NCBI GenBank assembly: GCA_031282385.1
Contig: JAITDV010000163.1
Location: 1-6,940 of the forward strand
From: Planctomycetaceae bacterium
GTDB taxonomy: Bacteria > Planctomycetota > Planctomycetia > Pirellulales > Thermoguttaceae
Direction: 5' to 3'
Length of the DNA stretch: 6,940 nt
Part shown: in pieces, positions 1-4,007 of the stretch
Layout of the letters: the number at the start of each line of letters is the position of its first letter
Numbering within the stretch: the first letter of the stretch is position 1
Made by a program: the position numbers and the translations under genes
Notes under the pieces: generated by a model
The model's database searches: none
Seen by the model: the letters and a program-made list of their open reading frames with translations, nothing else
What the model was told of the DNA's origin: nothing

Positions 1-497
1 CCTTGCATGCCGCAACGTTTGAACCAATCCGTCCATTTGTCCGCGTCAAAACCGGTTGGGTTGAATTGTTTGTAGAGTTGTTGATACTCCATTTTTTGTT
101 TCGGCGAAGTTTTAAAATAACCCGCATACGATGCCTCGCCCTTCCAAATGGAATAAACGCCCCAGTGGATTCTGATGCTGTATTTCACGTCGCGAAACGC
201 CTCATGTGCCGCTTCCGGCGCGTGGACGTAGTCGTTGTCCAACGGCTCGTTGGCGTAATCGGCAACAGGTTTCCAATGCGCATCGTTTTTCGGTAACACA
301 ATATTTCTTGCCCGATCTTTTTTGACAAGTTCAGACAACGTGTTGTCGGATTTTGCGATGTTATCCGATTCACTAGCAGATTCATTTTCATTCGCGTCAA
401 GTTGCGGCACAATTTGCGCAACAGAAATTCCGGCAGCGACAACACCGGCTGATTTTGCAGCAAATTTCAAAAATTGTCTTCGGTTGGATTTTTTCAT
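1..497 (-). CDS. GH29 alpha-L-fucosidase, Tat-exported, 5' part only
   Basis: This frame is open from an ATG at 497 down to the window edge (165 codons, no stop), so the C-terminal part is missing. Residues 5-11 read NRRQFLK, a twin-arginine (Tat) motif, followed by a hydrophobic stretch at about 12-30 and a Ser/Asp/Asn-rich linker at about 34-60; the enzyme is probably exported folded. Residues 101-118 (FRDVKYSIRIHWGVYSIW) and 146-155 (NPTGFDADKW), then FKRCGM, are the typical N-terminal blocks of glycoside hydrolase family 29; His111 in IHWG is the family's conserved substrate-pocket histidine. GH29 enzymes remove alpha-L-fucose from glycans by a retaining mechanism. The catalytic nucleophile Asp and the acid/base lie beyond the window, so activity cannot be judged. 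A weak Shine-Dalgarno (GAAGGG at 507-512) lies 9 bases upstream. The gene diverges from the plus-strand gene at 1589. Confidence 0.9.
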   Translation of the reverse strand, partial: MKKSNRRQFLKFAAKSAGVVAAGISVAQIVPQLDANENESASESDNIAKSDNTLSELVKKDRARNIVLPKNDAHWKPVADYANEPLDNDYVHAPEAAHEAFRDVKYSIRIHWGVYSIWKGEASYAGYFKTSPKQKMEYQQLYKQFNPTGFDADKWTDWFKRCGMQ

Positions 498-564
498 TTC
501 AATTTTCCCTTCATCGGTTAATGGTTTATCGAGAACATCAAAAAAGATTGCAATATAATATTAC

Positions 565-624
565 GCCGTGTGCTACATACTACAGGACGTTCTAATGAAT
601 GAGGGGCGAACGTAGTCCCACGGC
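565..624. repeat. Imperfect inverted repeat / stem structure
   Basis: GCCGTG (565-570) pairs with CACGGC (619-624). Inside it GGA plus CGTTC (585-592) pairs with GAACG (608-612) and TCC (616-618), leaving a 3-base bulge on the right and 14 unpaired bases on the left. The loop is about 15 bases. It lies roughly 70-130 bases upstream of the fucosidase start, so it would be in or near that gene's leader or promoter. Function is unknown. Confidence 0.4.
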
Positions 625-650
625 AATTTTCATAAAGTATAATGATAACC

Positions 651-693
651 GATTTTTTTCTTTTGGCAATTAATCGCCAAAAGGAAAAAAATC
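651..693. repeat. Long palindrome with T-rich left and A-rich right arm
   Basis: The left arm at 651-667 (GATTTTTTTCTTTTGGC) is complementary to 676-693 apart from one bulged base, around an 8-base loop (AATTAATC). That gives a stem of 17 bp. It is not a normal intrinsic terminator: on both strands the T-tract lies 5' of the GC part and the A-tract 3', the reverse of a terminator. It could extrude as a cruciform, act as a protein-binding palindrome, or be a remnant mobile-element end. Confidence 0.6.
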
Positions 694-835
694 AGAAATC
701 ACCTCCAAAAAAATTACCTTTAATTACAACAATATAAACATACAAGCGGCGAAGGAATAATTGATATTTAGTTCCTGCGTAACATGACCCAATTAATTTA
801 ATTAACTCAAAATACTATATCCATTGAAATATTAC

Positions 836-894
836 ACAATAAATTTATTTTATCCACGAATTGACATGAATTTGCACAAATTATTTAATTCGTG
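836..894 (+). repeat. ATTCGTG-type dispersed repeat, copy 1
   Basis: The first 27 bases (836-862) are identical to 2969-2995, and similarity continues to CAAATTAT..AATTCGT. Compared with copy 2 this copy has 10 extra bases (GACATGAATT, about 863-872) that duplicate a GAATT. CACGAATT (855-862) and AATTCGTG (887-894) form an 8-bp inverted repeat, so the unit can fold into a hairpin. The following bases (TCTCTCGTGAAAATTCGCGGGC) resemble further degenerate ATTCGTG units. It is non-coding, and the role is unknown. Confidence 0.7.
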
Positions 895-1115
895 ATCTCT
901 CGTGAAAATTCGCGGGCAAAATGAGTTTTTTAGGAATTCGCTTAATTTTATTCCCTCCCCCTCTGTTTGATTGAGTGGAAATGTGAATAATAAGTGAACT
1001 TCAACTCGTAGTTGAAACAATTGGGCGGAATATTTGGAGTTACACTTAATAACATTTTGCATTCGGTTTTCTTTTTTTAGGAGATATTGCAAACATGAAC
1101 AATTGCTTATATTGA

Positions 1116-1213
1116 TTTCGTACTATAAATTTCGTGATTCAAAAACGTAAAACTGCTTTCCGATAGTTGAGCAGGCAACGGTAAACGAAAATTAAAGAGC
1201 GAACTGTTGAAAA
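1116..1213 (+). repeat. 100-bp structured repeat family, copy A
   Basis: This copy runs from TTCGTACTATAAAT to GAGCGAACTGTTGAAAA. Its ends pair over about 18 positions (TTCGTACTATAAATTTCG with the complement of CGAAAATTAAAGAGCGAA, 14 Watson-Crick plus one wobble). The central hairpin is CTGCT (1153-1157) with AGCAG (1170-1174) and a loop containing TTCCGATAG. It is the most diverged plus-strand copy at its 3' end. The next copy in the same orientation begins about 200 bases downstream. Confidence 0.8.
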
Positions 1214-1414
1214 CCAGTTTACCGAATCTGAAAATATTACTTGTAATCTATAACCCAATTATACCGTGTTGATTGAAATATATTGTTACTGCGAATATTG
1301 TAACAAAAAATAGTTCTGACACGTTTTCTGAAATTTTGCTGATATTGATATGGATTACAAAATTTCGCGTGTAAGAATTTTTAATAACAAAAAACAATAA
1401 TTGATCAATTATAT

Positions 1415-1520
1415 TGTTCGTACTATAAGTTGCGCAACTCAAAAACGTCAAAGCCCACTTTCCAATATATAGGTAAACAGGCGGCGGTAAAAGAAACTTA
1501 AAGTGTGAACAGTTTAAAAT
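1415..1520 (+). repeat. 100-bp structured repeat family, copy B
   Basis: The terminal arms are 1415-1431 (TGTTCGTACTATAAGTT) and 1495-1511 (AACTTAAAGTGTGAACA): 17 positions, 14 Watson-Crick, two G-T wobbles and one mismatch. The central hairpin is weak here (GCC/GGC only), though the TTCC..ATAG loop bases are recognisable. The copy ends in AGTTTAAAAT, shared with copy C. It lies 68 bases upstream of the ATG at 1589, in the same orientation as that gene, so it may be part of the leader or promoter region. Confidence 0.85.
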
Positions 1521-1577
1521 ATTTTGAATTTGTTGTGAGGATTCTTTTTATTTTTTTGTATTAGTTATTGTTAGATT

Positions 1578-1583
1578 AAGGAG
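1578..1583 (+). promoter_or_regulatory. Shine-Dalgarno site of the HEWLH-protein gene
   Basis: AAGGAG lies 5 bases before the ATG at 1589. It is the only strong ribosome binding site in the window and fixes the start of this gene. Confidence 0.85.
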
Positions 1584-1588
1584 AAAAA

Positions 1589-2701
1589 ATGAAAAAGTAT
1601 TTGAATTTGGGTTTTGTGATTTTGCCGTTGTTTGTGATTTTGTTTGTGCAACCGTTATTTTCTGCGGAAGATATTTTGAATATACCTCCATTGACGGTAC
1701 GAACATTTCCTATTGCAGAATGCGTTACCGACGATTGGGTTGCCCAACCGCAAACTTTGGACTACAACGAAACCAAACAACTTGCCCTCAAAACGGAAAA
1801 TGACGGTTATATTGCCAAAGCCTTGACGCTTTGGGAACGAGTGCTTGACAGAACAACTTGTACCGAAGAACAACGAAGTGAAGCACGAACACGCATTAAG
1901 GCATTGCGACCGCGAGTTCAGAACAACACCGATCCTAAAAAAGCGACAAGTTGGAATGTTCTTGTTGTTATTTATAAAGAGTTGAAAGCTGAACGAAAAG
2001 GTAATGATGGTAAAATTACACAATATCACAAAATTTTTACGGAAAGTAATTTGACCACTATTGGGAAAGAGTTAGCGGGATTTAGGGATTTAGTTTTTGA
2101 GTGGTCAAGCGGCGTGGTGTTGCTTAATTTTGATGTAGTTTTTATAAATGAGCCGATTACGGATATTAGTTTAGTATTTTCGGGTGCCGGCTTTCCGATT
2201 GGTCCGCGTGAGATTGGTATTGAGTTCAAAAAGCATTCGGAAAAAAAGAATTATGATACTGTGATTGCGTACATAAAGTGTCGCGGAGATGGCGGTACTA
2301 ATATTAATTGTCCTTTTACTGCGGCGATGTATGGGCGATTGCGGGAGTTGAATGGTGCGGGTTATATGATGGTTCCTTGGGCAACAAATTATCCGTACAA
2401 AAATGAGTTATTTGGTGAAATGGAGTTGCATGAGTGGCTTCATCAAATTGACGATGTGGTTCATCATTATCTTGGTTATCCTCGCGGCACGACACGTTCA
2501 CCGGATGACGGACGTGGCGTGGGCGACAACCGACCTAACGGAGAAGAAGAATATAAAAGACCTAAAGATTGTCATACATGGTCATACTTCTACAAACATC
2601 TGATGACCGAACACATGACAAGACAAATTTGGTCGGAAATAACTTCAAAAAATATCCCAAAAGATAAAAAACCTGGCGCAAATATCAAAATCATCAAGTA
2701 A
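1589..2701 (+). CDS. Secreted protein with HExxH putative zinc-protease motif
   Basis: This 370-residue protein belongs to no family I recognise. The start is supported by AAGGAG 5 bases upstream and by a classic Sec signal peptide: KK at residues 2-3, a hydrophobic core at about 7-23, probable cleavage after FSA at residue 26. Residues about 60-110 are helical and repeat-like (ALTLWERVL..EQRSEARTRIKALRPRV). The best functional clue is H281-E-W-L-H285 inside GEMELHEWLHQIDDVVHH, an HExxH motif in which two His would bind zinc and the Glu activate water. The third ligand is not obvious: His292/293 lie at +11/+12, so it is not the metzincin HExxHxxGxxH pattern. His329, His337, Glu341 or His342 in the C-terminal helical segment are candidates. 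A secreted metallopeptidase is inference; an inactive or carbohydrate-active protein remains possible. It stands alone on its strand, flanked by repeat-rich non-coding DNA. Confidence 0.85.
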   Translation: MKKYLNLGFVILPLFVILFVQPLFSAEDILNIPPLTVRTFPIAECVTDDWVAQPQTLDYNETKQLALKTENDGYIAKALTLWERVLDRTTCTEEQRSEARTRIKALRPRVQNNTDPKKATSWNVLVVIYKELKAERKGNDGKITQYHKIFTESNLTTIGKELAGFRDLVFEWSSGVVLLNFDVVFINEPITDISLVFSGAGFPIGPREIGIEFKKHSEKKNYDTVIAYIKCRGDGGTNINCPFTAAMYGRLRELNGAGYMMVPWATNYPYKNELFGEMELHEWLHQIDDVVHHYLGYPRGTTRSPDDGRGVGDNRPNGEEEYKRPKDCHTWSYFYKHLMTEHMTRQIWSEITSKNIPKDKKPGANIKIIK

Positions 2702-2756
2702 GGCAACTTCTAAAAATCTATTTTTGGCAGAATTATCAAATTTTTTAGAAATTGCC
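2702..2756 (+). repeat. GGCAACTTCTAAAA repeat, copy 1 (palindromic)
   Basis: This begins directly after the TAA of the preceding gene. GGCAACTTCTAAAAA at the left pairs with TTTTTAGAAATTGCC at the right with one mismatch, so the whole 55 bases can fold as a hairpin. It is followed by GATTGTTTT, a weak T-tract, so it could serve as that gene's terminator. A diverged copy lies at 2907-2956. Confidence 0.65.
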
Positions 2757-2768
2757 GATTGTTTTAAG

Positions 2769-2809
2769 GTATCCTTTTACAGGAGGCTTGCATTCCTGTG
2801 AAAGGGTAC
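2769..2809. repeat. 16-bp stem-loop
   Basis: The arms 2769-2784 (GTATCCTTTTACAGGA) and 2794-2809 (TCCTGTGAAAGGGTAC) pair along all 16 positions, 14 Watson-Crick and two G-T wobbles, around a 9-base loop (GGCTTGCAT). No T-tract follows on either strand, so it is not a textbook intrinsic terminator. It may be an mRNA 3'-end structure of the gene ending at 2701, or a short palindromic repeat unit. Confidence 0.65.
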
Positions 2810-2906
2810 GCAAAACATTTGGAACAATTCAAAACGGCATTATAAACGAAACTATTGGTACGCAACGTAAAATTTGAATATTATGTTTAAATTTCATTTC
2901 TATTAT

Positions 2907-2956
2907 GGCAACTTCTAAAAACCTATTTTGTACAGAATTATTAAAATTTTCAGAAT
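2907..2956 (+). repeat. GGCAACTTCTAAAA repeat, copy 2 (diverged)
   Basis: This is a direct-orientation copy of 2702-2756. GGCAACTTCTAAAAA is identical, then CTATTTT, CAGAATTAT and a final TTTTCAGAA match with a few substitutions and small length differences. The right palindromic arm has decayed (AATAGAC instead of AATTGCC), so this copy no longer folds as well. Confidence 0.65.
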
Positions 2957-2968
2957 AGACAAACTTAG

Positions 2969-3016
2969 ACAATAAATTTATTTTATCCACGAATTTGCCC
3001 AAATTATTCAATTCGT
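2969..3016 (+). repeat. ATTCGTG-type dispersed repeat, copy 2
   Basis: This is the shorter copy of the element at 836-894. It has the same 27-base start, lacks the 10-base GACATGAATT insert and ends in CAATTCGT. ACGAATT (2989-2995) and AATTCGT (3010-3016) retain the inverted repeat. It lies about 50 bases before copy C of the 100-bp family, whereas copy 1 lies about 220 bases before copy A. Confidence 0.7.
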
Positions 3017-3063
3017 ATCAGTCGTATGTTTATTATCATCAACAATTCTGTTTCCCAAACCCT

Positions 3064-3160
3064 ACTGTTTGTACTATAAATTGTGTGACTCCAGAGTGTA
3101 AAAGCCTGCTTTCAGAGCAGGCGAAAGCAAATGGCAATTCAAGTGTGAACAGTTTAAAAT
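3064..3160 (+). repeat. 100-bp structured repeat family, copy C
   Basis: The terminal arm ACTGTTTGTACT pairs with AGTGTGAACAGT through three G-T wobbles, and pairing continues with AATTG against CAATT. The central hairpin is the cleanest in the family: GCCTGCT (3104-3110) and AGCAGGC (3116-3122) with only a 5-base loop, so the loop has shrunk while the stem stays intact. It ends in AGTTTAAAAT like copy B. No plus-strand gene follows within 850 bases. Confidence 0.85.
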
Positions 3161-3389
3161 TTTTCTGATTGGCAAGTCTGCGCAAGTTACTGACGTTTTA
3201 GTTGCGGGCGGTTTAATAATTCCTTCAAAATAATTTGCCCCATCTCTTTTTGTGGGGTATACTCTTTCACAATTGAGTATTCAATTTACTATTTACTATT
3301 GATTGTGCGGATTTTGAGAATTTGTTTATTTACAGCGATCATCCGTATTTATATTCATCGTACTTAGTTATTCGGGTTTTATATGGTAG
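3161..3389. other. Non-coding spacer between repeat copies C and D
   Basis: No gene is supported here. Visible features are a small CCCCA/TGGGG hairpin around 3238-3257 and a short heptamer-like run (TTTACTATTTACTATT, about 3285-3300) next to CACAAT/ATTGTG ends. Otherwise the sequence is AT-rich and unassigned. Confidence 0.5.
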
Positions 3390-3390
3390 T

Positions 3391-3488
3391 TAAACTGTTC
3401 ACACTTTACGTTTCCTTTGCCGTTGCCTGTTTGCTTATTTGGAACAGGTTTTTGCGTTCTTGAGTTCCGTAATTTATGGTACGAGCAG
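3391..3488 (-). repeat. 100-bp structured repeat family, copy D
   Basis: This copy is in reverse orientation. Read on the minus strand it runs from CTGCTCGTACCATAAATTAC to AAAGTGTGAACAGTTTA. The central stem is CCTGTT with AACAGG, a clean compensated change relative to CCTGCT/AGCAGG in copy C. The loop keeps TTCCAAATAAG. A minus-strand reading frame crossing this copy is not a gene. Confidence 0.85.
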
Positions 3489-3631
3489 TGTATGTTTAGA
3501 CATTTTGTTGCGTTTTTTATTTTTGTAACGAATATGAAATTTGGCGCTGTTGATGTATCGGGTAATACCTGACGCAACCGTAAACAATTTTGTATGAATT
3601 TCGTAAACGGAGTACACATTTAACATGTTTA

Positions 3632-3732
3632 TAAACTGTTCACACTTTAAGTTTCGTTTACTCTTGCCTGTTTACCTATCGGAAGGCAGGCTTTTACGCT
3701 TTTGAGTTGTGCAATTTATATTATGAACAGTT
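3632..3732 (-). repeat. 100-bp structured repeat family, copy E
   Basis: This copy is in reverse orientation. On the minus strand it begins AACTGTTCATAATATAAATT and ends AAAGTGTGAACAGTTTAT. The terminal arms match over 20 positions with 16 Watson-Crick pairs and one wobble; where copies B and C have G-T wobbles, this copy has a true A-T pair. The central stem is GCCTG/CAGGC with the TTCCGATAG loop bases present. Confidence 0.85.
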
Positions 3733-3772
3733 AGCGTATTTATGTTACCGAAATTATTAAGGTGTGTTTGTA

Positions 3773-3816
3773 GTTTTTTTCCGTTCCCATTTCCCCCTTT
3801 TCCATCCCCCCCATTT
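3773..3816. other. Pyrimidine tract / possible minus-strand G-quadruplex
   Basis: The plus strand is almost pure T and C here. The minus strand therefore carries G-runs of 7, 5 and 3 separated by short A-rich spacers, enough G-runs for a four-stranded fold if the G7 run is split. It lies between repeat copies E and F and upstream of the protease gene. Confidence 0.4.
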
Positions 3817-3845
3817 ACAAATCATGCTCTACAACGTTTTGTACA

Positions 3846-3944
3846 CGTTCGTACTATAAATTGCGCGGCTCAAGTGCGTAAAAGCTTGTTTTCCGATAGA
3901 TGAGCAGGCGAAGGTGATAAAAGTTAAAGTACGAACAGTTTAAT
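3846..3944 (+). repeat. 100-bp structured repeat family, copy F
   Basis: The terminal arms are GTTCGTACTATAAATT and AAGTTAAAGTACGAAC, paired at 14 of 16 positions including a perfect GTTCGTACT/AGTACGAAC end. The central stem GCTTGTT/AGCAGGC holds through two wobbles, with TTCCGATAGATG in the loop. It ends 63 bases before the protease ATG, nearly the same distance and orientation as copy B relative to its downstream gene. Confidence 0.85.
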
Positions 3945-4007
3945 AAATTGGGCAAACGAATAGTTGAGTGTGATAACCGAACAGTGCGGTACTGCCGCAA
4001 TATTCCA

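Larger units (their letters stand above)
498..1588. other. Divergent intergenic region, repeat-bearing
   Basis: This 1.1-kb stretch separates the minus-strand fucosidase from the plus-strand gene at 1589 and should contain both promoters. I see no convincing -35/-10 pair. A TATAAT at 638-643 has no matching -35, and the possible fucosidase -10 (TATATT, near 552-557 on the minus strand) is weak. Reading frames here are short, lack ribosome sites and run through repeats, so I call no gene. It holds a stem structure (565-624), a palindrome (651-693), an ATTCGTG-type repeat (836-894) and copies A and B of the 100-bp repeat. The rest is AT-rich and unassigned. Confidence 0.6.

Noticed and set aside
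322..558. Plus-strand 78-codon frame
   Set aside because: It is antisense to the well-supported fucosidase start and Tat signal region.
638..643. TATAAT as a promoter -10
   Set aside because: There is no acceptable -35 at the right spacing, and no plus-strand gene starts within 900 bases.
651..693. Intrinsic terminator
   Set aside because: The T- and A-tracts are on the wrong sides of the stem on both strands, and no gene ends here.
850..1092. Minus-strand 80-codon frame
   Set aside because: It runs through the ATTCGTG-type repeat, lacks a ribosome site and has no recognisable protein pattern.
1248..1451. Minus-strand 67-codon frame
   Set aside because: It overlaps repeat copy B in very AT-rich DNA, and its composition looks like chance.
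2429..2467. Metzincin zinc site (HExxHxxGxxH)
   Set aside because: The His residues after HEWLH are at +11/+12 rather than +10, and the Gly is absent.
3368..3619. Minus-strand 83-codon frame
   Set aside because: It is read straight through repeat copy D, with no ribosome site and no family resemblance.
1116..3944. CRISPR array from the six repeats
   Set aside because: Units are about 100 bp, diverged, in both orientations, and separated by irregular gaps including a whole gene; no cas gene is present.
3948..4007. TTG start 20 codons upstream for the protease
   Set aside because: It has no Shine-Dalgarno, begins at the edge of repeat copy F, and would put a charged, Cys-containing stretch before an otherwise normal signal peptide starting at the ATG at 4008.
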